NCBI GenBank assembly: GCA_963965975.1
Contig: OZ014411.1
Location: 17,698,446-17,762,445 of the forward strand
DNA from: Xestospongia bergquistia
Taxonomy: Eukaryota > Porifera > Demospongiae > Haplosclerida > Petrosiidae
Length of the DNA stretch: 64,000 nucleotides
Reading direction: 5' to 3'
Part shown: piece by piece, positions 10,192-21,297 of the stretch
Position numbering within the stretch: position 1 is the stretch's first letter
Layout: every line of letters starts with the position of its first letter
Position numbers and translations under genes: made by a program
Notes under the pieces: generated by a model
What the model saw: only the letters and a program-made list of their open reading frames with translations
What the model was told of the DNA's origin: nothing
The model's database searches: none

Positions 10192-10930
10192 CTGAAATAA
10201 AAAGACAAATAACACAACTACAATATCACTCTTCATTTACCAATATGAGTACTCAAATGATCAAATTCTTCCATAGCATTCCACAGAAAATAACATGATT
10301 CATGACAAAAACACTCAAACTTGAGTTTGTTAATTAAATAATAAAAAAGTTTCTACTCATAATATTAATAGAATTTTTATTGATGAGGTCATAAATTACT
10401 TTACATTATATAATTTCTTATGCATGTATCATTAGAATGTTTTATTAGAAGAATTGACATAATAGTGTATATCAACTGGTAAGTTTTTACATGTGAACAC
10501 TGTCTATAATAGCATAATTTTATCACACATCACCCCATGGATATTACGTTGAGGTCTGATAATCTAGTGGTTGCACCAGTTACTTAAAGACACTTAATAA
10601 TTGATTTATCATGAACTAATACAGTAATACCAGGTAAAGAAAATGAATTATATAAAAAGAAAGGAACAAAGCTGGATTACATGATGGACATTGTTCTTTA
10701 TAGCACATCTCTTATTTTGTAGTATCAAGTATCTAAATAAAATAGTTAAATTATAGTGAGTTATTTAGTTATTTCATTGGAGTATTAAGTATTAAGAAGC
10801 CAGCAGTAGTCTTTACTTTAGTGGTAAGAGCTATGTAAATGTCTCTACAATAATATCATTATAAATCTTACACTTTATTTAGGGTATTCACTATAATGTG
10901 ACTGTGTTCTTTTATAACTTCATAACTTAC

Positions 10931-11278
10931 TTGTCCAGTACGATATTCACATCCAGGTTTACAATATTATGGTATATAAACATGTAAAAGAGCATCATTC
11001 ATGTATATGATATACAATATGACTTAAAGATTTGTACTGTATCTCATATATGATTATGAGATAGTCTACAGAAATGTAACGACTCTTACTATAAAGGTGT
11101 GTATTCTGGCAACTATTAACTTGTAAACTGTACAAAGAAATCATTTTAGGATTTATAGGTTACTGATTTGAACTGATACTGTGCACCATTGACACATCCT
11201 GGAGAACACACTGCTACTGTACAATTGTAACCAACCAACCACTCCTACATGTACAAGTGTCAGCTACTGTACAGAAAC
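10931..11278 (-). pseudogene. EGF-like domain relics, minus strand
   Basis: Minus-strand reading from 11278 gives CTVADTCTCRSGW, then after a one-base deletion GYNCTVAVCSPGCVNGAQ. This is the cysteine spacing of tenascin-type EGF repeats. A second piece, CKPGCEYRTGQ, ends at a GTAAGT donor (boundary at 10931). The frameshift is present in all copies (30701-31048, 36960-37307, 60756-61103), so the loss predates the duplications. Likely part of the same decayed receptor gene as the FN3 exon at 10044-10191. Confidence 0.6.
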
Positions 11279-11959
11279 CATAAGTTAGACTGCAATAAGT
11301 TTGACATTTAACTGAGTAAACAAAAGAACAATAGTGTAATGTTGGCTCAAATTTTGAGCTACAGAGTATAGATTACTGAGCACATGTGTACTTACTATAA
11401 AATCTATAAGAATCAGACCTGGGTGTTTGGTAGATTAGTGTTTTAATATTTATTTTTCTTTCACCAAACAAAATTATAGTTCGTTAGCTTTACACATGCT
11501 TTGAATACCATTAAAAGTTTAACCAAATATGGTCTACAGAAATGTATAGCATTCACAACTAATAATACCGGGATAGTGGGAAATATTGATGATCATAAAA
11601 TTTGACAGAAGCACATAAGTTAGCTTAGCATTGTTATTACTGGTCATTATACCCTCATACTAACAAAGCAAGCTATAGCTTTTAGTAATAGGAGAAGCAA
11701 ATATCGTAGATGTCTTGCAGTCTTCATTTTATGGGTGTGGTTAATACAAAATTATTGCTGATGATATATAAATATTGCAAACTTACTTTGATTCACTAAA
11801 CTGCCAAACTAAATTCATCACTAATATTTCTTATTGTACAGTTAGTTCAAAATGGAAATCATAATCATGGCCTGAAACTATTAAAGATTATTATATATAC
11901 ACACATGTACATGAGGTAACATAATGATAACATAAGTTATTACTTTTATCTCTTACTAT

Positions 11960-12668
11960 TTATAATTCAATAGGAAATTTGTTCTTATTTTTTAGAAAAC
12001 AGTCCAAGCAATATCTTCTAGTATAAATATACTGGAATGCTACAAAAGAGAACCTATTATAGGTTTCTAATCACAATTAAGACATTTCATTTAATATAAT
12101 GTATAGATTCACTAGATATAAAACCCGCCAATGAGTTTTAAGACAAAATGACATTATATTAATCTCCTATAAAAGCTACATTCAAATATACTATAACTGT
12201 ACACTGACCTTTATAAGGTTGATACGAGGCCAAATTAACATCTTGAATAGATGATCCAACTAATTACTATATAGTGGGTTTGTTGGTAATTTTGTAACAC
12301 AAGACAAGTGTATTAAAACTGTAGTTGTATAATGACTTTAAACTGATCTACCAGTTATCTTGAAACAATCACTGCTGTAATTTAACTCTGTTATTAAAGG
12401 AAGGATTTTTCCCTACAACAGCATTCTATATTCTCTAGTAAATGTAACATCCTCTCACAACATTTTCAATCTGTACTTCATTAAAGTATGTGTGGTTATT
12501 AAATTGTTACAATTTCATCAAAGAGATTTGACTCTACATATATTATATTATGGACTTACTTTACTAACATAGACAATTCTTTTACACACTACACAGTGTG
12601 ATCCTAGAATTAGTGGCTTAAACATCTCAGAGAAAGGGTCTCTACCAATGATTGTATCTTCTAAATAC
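11960..12668 (-). CDS. CDPF1-like: CDPF1-like cysteine-rich DPF-motif protein (3' exons)
   Basis: Two minus-strand exons: 12668-12560 (GTTACAG acceptor, GTAAGT donor) and 12031-11960 (CCAG acceptor, TAA stop), joined in phase 0. The first encodes YLEDTIIGRDPFSEMFKPL with the DPF motif, then LGSHCVVCKRIVYVSK. The second encodes YIYTRRYCLDCFLKNKNKFP and IEL-stop. Order and spacing match the C-terminal half of CDPF1 (DPF, then LGSxCxxC, then a KRFCLPC-type knuckle, then a short basic tail). About three residues are missing at the exon junction relative to the family. CDPF1 function is poorly known. The 5' exon carrying the first cysteine knuckle was not found with certainty; a weak candidate is 12960-12890 ending at GTAAGT, but its phase does not fit. 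Copies: 37989-38697 and 61786-62470. Confidence 0.65.
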
Positions 12669-13371
12669 CTGTAACATCAATGAAGGAAGTTACAATAGGA
12701 ATATAATTTAAGCAGGACAAAAATTGTTATAATGGCAACATTGAAATATTTTACAAAATGTATTTTGTACCATGACAATGGCTTCGTGAACCCTTAACAC
12801 TAGTAATTTACAACAAAGCAGACACTTTTTGTGTGTTCTTTTAATATTTTATGATGAACAAAGCAAGACACTTACTTACTACAATATTAAATACAACAGC
12901 GATCATTTTTAGAAATGATGGTTCTGTATATGAAATTTCATTTTTATTGAATCACCATATTACTCCTAAACTTCCTTATTCTAATTCAAAATGAAATAAA
13001 TAGTCAAAAATAGATTTACAACCAACACCTAATTTTATGAATTTTGGCTCACACATGATCCATGTGGCATGCAAGACTGCAGGTCTGGAGTCTGTGAGAA
13101 TAGTTCTCATTTATTCCAACATTATTTAGTGTCTCAATTAGTCTACAGTGAGATAGCATTTATTCTATGTGATAAATACTATTATAATATACAAAAAAAA
13201 TGTCCATAAAGTCAGTTTTGTTTCAATCCTTACATGAATCCTCCCTTTACTTACACTAATCCATTTGAAAATGGACAAATACGTCCAAAATCATATCTAA
13301 CATCAAAAAGACCATACTTATGGCAAAGAAAAGTTCACCTTTTTTTCAAACGCCTTTCTCAAAGTTGCCAT

Positions 13372-13504
13372 TCGAGTACATTTTAAGCCACACCTCTATT
13401 ACGTGACAGGATGATGACATTGCATGCTTCGCTGGGGAGGAAAGTCTATAAAGTGAGCTACTGGGCAAAGGTCTATGTTACACTGCCACTACTCTCAGAA
13501 AGTA
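13372..13504. promoter_or_regulatory. Promoter of the DUF1917 gene, with TATA box
   Basis: TATAAAG lies at 13447-13453, about 50 bp before the ATG at 13505, leaving room for a short 5' UTR. An ACGTGAC element (CRE/E-box-like) lies near 13401. This is the best-conserved non-coding stretch among the three copies (13380-13505, about 39410-39530, about 63210-63327). CDPF1-like exons lie on the opposite strand upstream, so it could serve both directions. Confidence 0.5.
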
Positions 13505-16490
13505 ATGGCTGAAGCAACTACTATGACAGAAGAGACAGTTGAAGGTAAATAACAATTGGTAAACTAGAGTCAGTGAGCAAAGACATTTGTACAGAAGTTG
13601 AGGACTATTCTTATTTCCTATTTCTTCCGTGCACCTTCGCGTATTTGGAAATTTAATCCAGTTGGTAGGGAAGCCAAGAGTAGACATTACAATATACAAC
13701 CCAAATCAAAATTAACTGGAAACAACACTTTGATGCTTGATTCCAAGAGATGGATCATGTTCCGATTAAATAAGCCTAATAAAAATTAGAAATGGGTCAT
13801 ATGCCAAGAATGGAATAAGGAATTAGAACTCACCAAATTGGGGAATTTTAAAATATGCAAAGGTGTGTGGAAGTAATAGGAAATAGGAATTTAATTATCC
13901 ATTCTCAGCTTCTGTAAAGTGTATAGATTATCCTTATTTTAATGTGGAATTAATATTTAACATCAGTTCATAGTAAATCATTGGTATTTTAAAGTTAAAG
14001 CATTTGTTATATGCTATATATATAGCTAATGTTGTGAGTAGAATGATTTTGTTTACAAAAATTGGAAGAGGAATGCCATACTCAATGCAAAATTAATATA
14101 ATTAGGTTCTGAGGTTTACATTTTAGGGTCTAGAGATTAGTGGAAATTTCACAATAATGTACAGTATTCTGAGCCTTTTATCTAGATGCAGCCACTTGTT
14201 CATAACGTTATGATTTACTCAACAAATAAACTGTGCAGCCACACCTATTTATAATTAATAACAGCGAATAATACTAGAGAAAATGTATAGACTATATGTA
14301 TCTTGCTCTCTGGAGAATATGAGACCTTTTGTATATACAGTCAGTATTAATGAAATTATTCTGAGTATGATCTCTTAAAACAAAGCTTACAAGGCAATAT
14401 ATATGTTTATGTTAAAGACTAGTTTATTATAAACTAAAATATGTATGGAATGATTAATAATTGAGAAATAGCAATAAATGTTATATCTAAAGTATATGAA
14501 AGCGTCAGACAGACATTCCAATTCCTATTTCCAATTTCAATATAACGGGGTTATACAGAGTTTTAATGTCCATTCTCGGCTTCTCTAAATAATCGAACTA
14601 CAATATACAACCAAAGTCAGGGACCTAACTTAACTGGAAACATCTCGCTGACGCTCCATTTTAAGAGACAGTTCATGGTACTCACGCTCCGCGTTTTATT
14701 AACAAGAAAAGCCTAGAAATGGTGCACATGCCAAAATTGGAATTAAGAATAACAAATTAGACTCATCAAATGGATCGATAATTGGAGTTTTAAAATACGC
14801 TAGGGTGCGCGGAAGAAACAAGAAAAAGGAATTGGAATGTCTGTCCGCGGCTTCCGTAAAAGTACATTTCAGTCATCCTTTTGTTACATTTTAGCACTGG
14901 TTTGAATAAAGAAATGTTTATTTTCTAAAATTCCTTTCTTTGGGTTAGTATCATTTATTCCTATATGAAAACAACGTGATAATTTGACTCAAACAAGGAG
15001 CTACAGTTGACTCTACAAGGCTAGCCTTTGATTTCTAATTCTTTATAAACTCAACAATCACTGGTATTGATAATAAGTTTAAGCTCTGGTTACTAGTTCA
15101 GATAGATTGAACAAGTTTAAACACACCAACTAGAGTGAAAAAAAACAAGCAGAAAGAACTTTTTGTAGTAGTGAAATCAGAGCTATAAGTAGACCTTATA
15201 GAGTCAACTGTAGCTCCTTATTTTTATGTACTCTTTACAGGGTTGTATGTCTCAAGAATGATGCCAATTTTTCAATAGGAATAAATAGTACTATATCCAA
15301 AGGAAACAATTTTTTAAAAATGAATGTTTCTCTATTCAAACCTGTACTAAAACACAACAACATGGAGTCTGAAATGTGCTCCAGATGTAATAATTGTATA
15401 GTTTAATCCTTATGATAAACTAGGCTATTGGTTACCTTACAAAATGGTATCTATGACAACAGTAGCATTACAGAAACAGGTGTGGCTGCATAAGATCTCT
15501 TATTTAACACCACAATGTTATCTGCTTTCTTTATATAATGCAACAGAATACTATTCACAGTGTTGTTCTGAGGGTATAGAAAGTCTTAAAAAGCCTACAG
15601 AAATCTATGATCACTTTTGGGTTTATGTAAGGGTTCCAACACCAGACAAGGAGCTAGATATTCTTGGTAAATGGCTCGTTTTTAAAGACTATGATAAACT
15701 TGATGAGGTATGGGAAAAGATTCGAACTGCTATTGTCACTAATAACTTACAAGGTTGTGTAAGTGCCAACTGTTCCACTATGAGATATAATCCTACAGGA
15801 GGAGGTCCTGGGCCCTGTACATATGGTGTCATATGTGTTTATACAGAGGAGCATAATATGGATAAAATTGGTTTCAAACTTATTGAAATAGTACAACAGG
15901 ATATCAAGTACAAAACTGATAGTGATACTCTGGCAGGAAAGTATGCACACACAGGTTCCGGAAAAGTTACCATCAAAACAATTTTCTGGAACAATGGGAG
16001 ACCATCCTTTGTATGCAAGGATAAGCCATGCTATGGAACATCCAGATACAAGGAGGATATATGGCATCTTAATGTTGTTGAGGCTCCTAAAGAATTTGCT
16101 CCAAAAGAAATCTTTGGAAGGTGGATTCTAGAGCTAGAAAATGAAGACCTGACTGAGTTATGGCACATTTTAAAGGAGGAAATTGAATGTAAGACTAAGA
16201 ATTTTGGAGTTGCTAGAATGGTGTGTCCTCCTAAAAGAAACCGAAGATCACCAGAAGAAGATGCTGTTTTTCTGTTGTATGTCGACAAGGAATGGAAAGA
16301 TTTAGTTGGTTATAAATTAATTGATTTAGTGGAAACAGATATAGTGTTTGAACAGAAAAGGAGAAGCGATTCTGATGACAGGAGATCTCATCATTATGAG
16401 ACTCTATACTGGAACAATGGTGAACCAGCTTATGAGATTGTAAAACGACCTGGAATTACCAAAAATTGGAGGACTGGAGAAGATATTTAA
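13505..16490 (+). CDS. Two-repeat DUF1917 (Bles03/C11orf68-like) protein
   Basis: Exon 1 (13505-13544, ATG after a TATA box, donor GTAAAT) joins in phase 1 to exon 2 (15424-16490, acceptor AAACTAG), giving 368 aa. The protein has two related modules. Repeat 1 (about residues 78-208) has GKWLVF, DKLDEVWEKI, VICVYTEEHN and WNNGRPSF. Repeat 2 (about 235-350) has FGRWILELEN, LWHILKEEI, VFLLYV and WNNGEPAYE. This pattern resembles the DUF1917/Bles03 family, whose known structure is eIF4E-like. Cytosolic RNA or cap-related function is a family-level guess. Exon 2 alone could start at ATG 15444; the phase match, with GYWLPYK conserved in other copies, supports the spliced form. Intron 1 (1.9 kb) hosts two MITEs. 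A possible poly(A) signal AATAAA lies at 16692. Confidence 0.72.
13591..13915. mobile_element. MITE family M, element M1, in intron 1
   Basis: Terminal inverted repeats start ACAGAAGTTGAG and end CTCAGCTTCTGT. They continue as TTATTTCCTATTTCTTCCG, matched inversely by GGAAGTAATAGGAAATAGG. The interior is related to M2 at 14498-14854. Copies at 39617-39941 and 63413-63736. No coding capacity. Confidence 0.7.
14498..14854. mobile_element. MITE family M, element M2, in intron 1
   Basis: The ends GACAGACATTCCAATTCC and GGAATTGGAATGTCTGTC are inverted repeats about 310 bp apart. The interior shares CTACAATATACAACC and AACTGGAAACA with M1, so both belong to one non-autonomous family. Copy at 40524-40880. 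A terminal fragment sits at 6409-6480 and its equivalents. Confidence 0.75.
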
Positions 16491-17705
16491 TATCCTGTAT
16501 GTGTATAATTATATCAGCGTCTGTATTTAGAAAATTATTTTTGTTTTAAAAATTAATTTTACACAATGTATACTACTGCAGTTATTCAATTATGTAACAG
16601 TAATAACTCTTATAGAGATGACATTGAGTTTCTTATAAATAGTAGATTGTGTTATAGGTTACTACTAGTAACCTGCAACTCCTAATTATTAAATAAATAT
16701 TTCTTTATTGATATTGAAGTTGTTACTGCCATAGTTTTTGATTTATGACTGTTTTGAGATTTAGCCATAACTTAAGTAGAATATTCCTATATACATTAAC
16801 AAGATATTGTATAATTAGAAAAAAAAGAAATTGGTACTTAAGGTTTATCATTTTGAATCAAAACATGTCTTATATAATTATTACATTCTTTTGAAATATT
16901 TTAACTGATCAATTGTCTATCTCAATGAATAGTTAGTTAACATTTTCACTTCACACAGAAACCAATTAATACAGTTGTAACATTGTTATGGATCATGTAT
17001 AAAATAGTGCTCTTACTCCATTATTGAATGTAACAATGAAAACTATGAATGGAATGAAATGTACATACTCATCATTGATGTACATTACTGTAATATTGAT
17101 CAAGATAATCTTAGGACAATATATTTAATAAATATAATTTTGTATACTTGCTAACAAAACCTATATAGTACATTAATATGTTGTCATTATATTACTTAAT
17201 TTACATGTGCGTGTATATATGATTGTTACAGTCTACATAAAATGTGTCTTGAGATTTACACTTTGTACTTACTGTACACTGGGAAATATTGGTGAGTCAT
17301 TTAATTTGATATTTTAGTGACTCAAAATAAGCTAGTGGTTGATTACAAATGACAATGATATACTGACTGATGAGATGTTTGTCAAATGAAATGTTTGTTA
17401 ATATTTCTCACTAATATGGTATTGTTATTTGTGAATGTTATAGTTGTATTTAAACTCATAATATATGAGTGAAAAGTCTTAGATGTAAGAGTTAGTCTGT
17501 ATAGTGACGAACTTACCTTGATTATTGAGTTTAAAGATTGTGGTATGTGTATATATGTTGACCTAAATAATAGAGATTTGACTATATATCAAAAGTACCT
17601 ATATTCCTTAAACATAATACTCAATTTCTATCTAACTAAACAGTCTTTTACTTTAGACTTCTCAATGAGAATATTTGCTTCATACAACTGCCACAACAAA
17701 GTATT
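16491..17705. other. 3' flank of the DUF1917 gene, no gene seen
   Basis: AT-rich non-coding sequence. It is conserved in the duplicate at 42518-43739 with several percent differences and indels. It contains the likely 3' UTR to about 16710. Nothing else is supported. Confidence 0.6.
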
Positions 17706-19146
17706 ATACCCTTGATATTGTGGCTACTATATATGGATGTCCATACAGCCTTAAGTTTAATGAATTTTTAAGAAATTTTATTTACTTGTACATTATAATA
17801 CAGACTTACTTTACCAATACAGACATACTTTTACATACTACTTAGTGTGATTCTAGAATAAGTAGATTAAACATCTCAGAGAAAGGTCTCTACAATGAAT
17901 GTATCTTCTAAGAAAGCTATAAATGTTTAAGTATTGATATAATTTAGGGACAAAACTTGGTTGTATAGACTGGCATTGTAGAATTGAAACATTTTATAAA
18001 ATGTATGTCATATCATGATATTGACCTCATGTAACACTAACATTATTAATGTACTATGTGTACAAAGCAGAGGCTTTTGTCTGTTCCTTTGATATGAGAT
18101 AAATAAAAAATTAGAATTTATACTGTAACAGCAGAGACAGAAACATTTGCTTTTGTGGTCTTGGACATTAAATTTGATATTTAATAAAGAATCATGCAGT
18201 ACCATCAGAAATAAACAACTTTAGAAATATTGTTCAGGCCTTTTCTTAAGGTGTTTAAAGTAATGTGTCAGTAGTATTTGATCCTGTCTGTTACTCGGGC
18301 ACCATGAAACTGGATAGCCCTTGCTGCATTCATCAACAATAATTTCTGTGGTCAACTGAAAATTGTATCCAGTTGTCTTGTGTGTTCAGCCAACACTAAT
18401 GATCTTGTTTTCAAATTCTTTCATCATTGCACACTGCAATGGTGCCTTAAGAATATTAATCAGTACAAAGTCATTATTACAGGCAGTCAGTTGTTGGTTT
18501 ATGTCCTTGAGGTTTGTAAAGAAATTGGATTATCAGCACCTTTTGCCTCATTCCTCCACCCATAGTACTACATTCATTGAGTTCTTAGGATGACATTTCA
18601 CTCCCTTGAGACCATGTGCTTTCTCTATGTTGACTATGTCATTTCTAGTTACTAAATGTATTCTGTTAATTTTAGTTGACACACTGTTTCTGATGTCATC
18701 TAAAATTCTGTTAATTAAGAATACCTTCAGATAATTTACCAGCAATTTCATCATGTTTTAATTTGATTGTGATATTTGTAAGTGTCCAAGTTGTTTGTCA
18801 TGATCATATTGTTTGAGTGTAATTAATTTAGTGTGCTTGTCACTTGTAAATATAATAGTTAAAGTTGTTGTACAATGAATGTTTATCTGTTGTGATTTCA
18901 GACTTCTCATGCCAGTTGTTTCATTAACAAAAAGTTATAATATTGACAGTAACAATTCTTACTGCTTTATTCATGTTTGTTTATATATTCTTGTAGATGA
19001 ATATGAAGGATTGCCTGAAGAGTTGCATTTACAAAGTAAGTGTTTCCCATATTTGTTAATCCTGAAGGAAGACTTCAGTCCATCACAGCTCTCAGTAATT
19101 CAAACATATCATGTACATTATGTTTTATTATTCATTTAAAATGATA
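17706..19146. other. Unique spacer with a CDPF1-exon relic and a candidate small exon
   Basis: This stretch is absent from the other copies. On the minus strand 17915-17809 is a diverged copy of the CDPF1 DPF exon (LEDTFI kept, then a frameshift before DPF), so it is a pseudogene fragment of an older duplication. On the plus strand 18997-19035 is a 39-bp open segment between TATTCTTGTAG and GTAAGT encoding an acidic peptide (DEYEGLPEELHLQ). It could be an internal exon of an unknown gene, but no partners were found. Confidence 0.45.
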
Positions 19147-19398
19147 TGTGACCATAAATACGAAAATGGTACCTAACGTGCAAACAAATTTCGATTGAAC
19201 GCTTGCATATAAACTGTTGCTATGCAGCCATCTTAAACAAGAAGTTATTAATATTCAGTATGTGACAAGATCAATGATTGACCTTTATGAATACCAAATT
19301 ATATTAACTTCCTGCTCAAGATGGATGCGTAGCTGCACAAGCGTTTGTTCTAAATTCGCTTGAGCGTTATTGATACCATTTTCGTATTTATGGTCACA
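19147..19398. mobile_element. Palindromic MITE, 252 bp, upstream of BAF-B
   Basis: The terminal inverted repeat TGTGACCATAAATACGAAAA, continuing TGGTA, is matched at the other end by TTTTCGTATTTATGGTCACA. TA lies on both sides. Similarity between arms continues inward at a lower level (CATCTTAAACAAGAAGTTA against TAACTTCCTGCTCAAGATG), so the whole element is a decayed palindrome. A TA target suggests a Tc1/mariner-type mobiliser (inference). It ends 106 bp before the BAF-B start codon. Confidence 0.8.
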
Positions 19399-19504
19399 TA
19401 TAGAATAATTAATAATAGACCACGCCCATTATGATCAAGTTGCTTGCATTATTTTATCTGCTTCGCTAGCTCAGCACGGCTGGTCGCTAACTTCAACCTA
19501 TCAA

Positions 19505-20315
19505 ATGTCTTACAAATACGCAACGAAAAAATATAAAAAATTTGTAAAAGAACCTATGACCAAGAAAAAAGTCTTTGACATACCTGGAATTGGTTCAAGA
19601 AATGGTGAAAGGCTGATAAAAGCAGGTTATAAAAAAGCTGATAAAGTGTTTAAGAAATATCGTGAATACGACGAGGACAAATCGTCTTTTATTGTAAGTT
19701 AGCTAATATTGCTGCCTGACATAGAAGCAAAAGTACATTATAACAGTAACATTAACAGTATACTTCATTATAACAACAAACTTTCTGTAGTCAATTTTGA
19801 TGTGGCTAGCCTGTGCATGCAAGATATGGTGGCAATACTATATACCAAGTAATTATCAGGAAATAGCCTACTCTAGTTTTTAATAAAATATTCTTACCTA
19901 TACACTGCCTACTAGTCTAGCTAGCTAGACCCTCCTTTTTGATAAGCTGACGTGGGGTGGAAGCGAAAGCTTACTGCCGCATTGGAATGTATGGAATGTG
20001 GGGCAGTACCGCAATGTTTACATAGTGATTATAAACTGTTATTACAATTGCCACGTGGACTTATATATGGATGAACACTTGCAATTCAATTTGGATTAGA
20101 CTGTCTTCCTTTTCTCTGGTGCTAGAGCTTTGTAAACGTTTATAGTAGGCCTTGCAAACATTTGGCCATATAAGACTTGGTGCAAAAACACTAACAATAT
20201 TATAATTGTATTTATTCCTTTTTAGGATTGGTTCAAGAAAATGAATATTCGTCAGCAGTATGCTGAACAATGTTGGGATGCATTTGATGATTGGAATGAG
20301 CAAAATACTGACTGA
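19505..20315 (+). CDS. BANF1-like: Barrier-to-autointegration factor, copy B (two exons)
   Basis: Exons 19505-19693 and 20226-20315 (GTAAGT donor, TTTTTAG acceptor, phase 0) encode 92 aa with the same BAF architecture as copy A: EPM motif at 16-18, helix-hairpin-helix PGIGSRNGERLIKAGY, and C-terminal aromatic helices. Against copy A there are 15 changed codons in exon 1 and two in exon 2, all non-synonymous. D22, N43, N44, D47 and D50 of A are lysines here, L53 is arginine, K56 and G57 are D and E, and R73 and K81 are Q and D. The changes surround rather than break the hairpin motif, so both copies look functional. The protein is more basic (net about +7), as might suit stronger DNA contact; that is inference. 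Upstream lies the palindromic MITE, downstream the FN3 fragment in the opposite direction. Confidence 0.9.
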
Positions 20316-20817
20316 CATTAAGTTTACAAATTTAAATTCATTGCTGCACAGTCTTGTTATGCACTATAATTTTTTTTTGCTACAGTTTGAGTAAAATTTG
20401 TTGTGTATGTCAGTACGGAAAATACAAGTATACAGAGTAAAGCTAAAAGCTGTATATATAAACGTGTGTCAATATTATACATATCAGCTGTTTCTTAATT
20501 ATTGTAAGTACAGTAACTCATTTTAATTGTATATATTAGGTAATGTCTTAAAGGCTGTTTAAGCACTAGCTAGGTAGCATCTTTTTTATGCCTTTGGAAA
20601 AGATATTCTTGTTATAATTTTGCTTGATCTAGCTAGAGCAAGCTAGCCCCTCCTCCTTTTGGATATACTGACAGTCGAAGGACTGTACACCAACTAGTAG
20701 ACCCAGTCCAGTAATACTACTAGTGTAAGATGAAATGACTGCAGAAATAATTATTATAAACTTACTGGTATGTCATACTATTCTACATTCCTTTATCATT
20801 AGTTTGTATTTTGCTAG

Positions 20818-21297
20818 TTACGGAGCTATTACTGACACTATATTAGTACTGATGATAACACATTGATGTGTAATGTACCCTATTTCATATGTGATATTGA
20901 GATAGTCTACAGGAATATAGATAGGTACACACCATAAGATAATAGCCCATATAGTAGACATCAAACTGGATAGTGTGCTAACTGGATCAGGATCCGAGTA
21001 GAAATATAATTGTTGTTCATTAGACAATGTTCTTACCAGTTCCAGTCTGTTCTTCAATATGATCACTGAAGGGACATCTTCCAGTAGAGTTCACACTAGC
21101 TACACTCATGTTATATATGTTGCCAAATACTAGATCATTCATGACAATATATTGCACAGTACTAGTGAGGTTGTGTGTGATACTATTGTTACTGATGACA
21201 ACAATATACTCAATAATTCTACTATTACATAGATGACAATCAATCTCTTCCCATGTGATTTTGTCGGATGTCAAACTAACAGATAAACCATGATCAA
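20818..21297 (-). CDS. FN3-domain protein fragment, copy B
   Basis: Duplicate of 1554-2033 with exons 21297-21037 and 20993-20818, the same 43-bp intron and splice sites, and an open frame throughout. Amino-acid changes from copy A are few (for example N to D before KITWEE, C to Y, S to I, G to E). The FN3 signature YNMSVASVNSTG is unchanged. Upstream exons were not identified. Confidence 0.6.

Larger units (their letters stand above)
1..17705. repeat. Segmental duplication, copy 1
   Basis: This block recurs in the same order and orientation at 19271-43739, and from the gypsy relic onward at 54914-64000. Landmarks keep a nearly constant offset: the FN3 fragment at 1554 matches 20818, the FN3 exon at 6571 matches 26333, and the DUF1917 start at 15444 matches 41471. 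Identity by eye is well above 95% with small indels. The left edge may lie outside the window. The right edge is where similarity stops, near 17705 versus 43739. Confidence 0.9.

Noticed and set aside
13339-13371. Minus-strand ATG followed by 11 codons and GTGAAC, a possible CDPF1 first exon.
   Set aside because: The donor-like GTGAAC is absent in the other two copies and the ATG is ATA in copy 3. The peptide has no cysteines and no resemblance to the CDPF1 N-terminus.
13478-13699. A 73-codon minus-strand frame across the DUF1917 first exon, and similar at 39504.
   Set aside because: It is antisense to exon 1 and MITE M1 and reflects their sequence. The plus-strand exon has a TATA box and a fitting splice phase.
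18363-18593. Overlapping open frames of 60-76 codons on both strands.
   Set aside because: No recognisable domain, no conserved copy to compare, and lengths are within chance for this composition.
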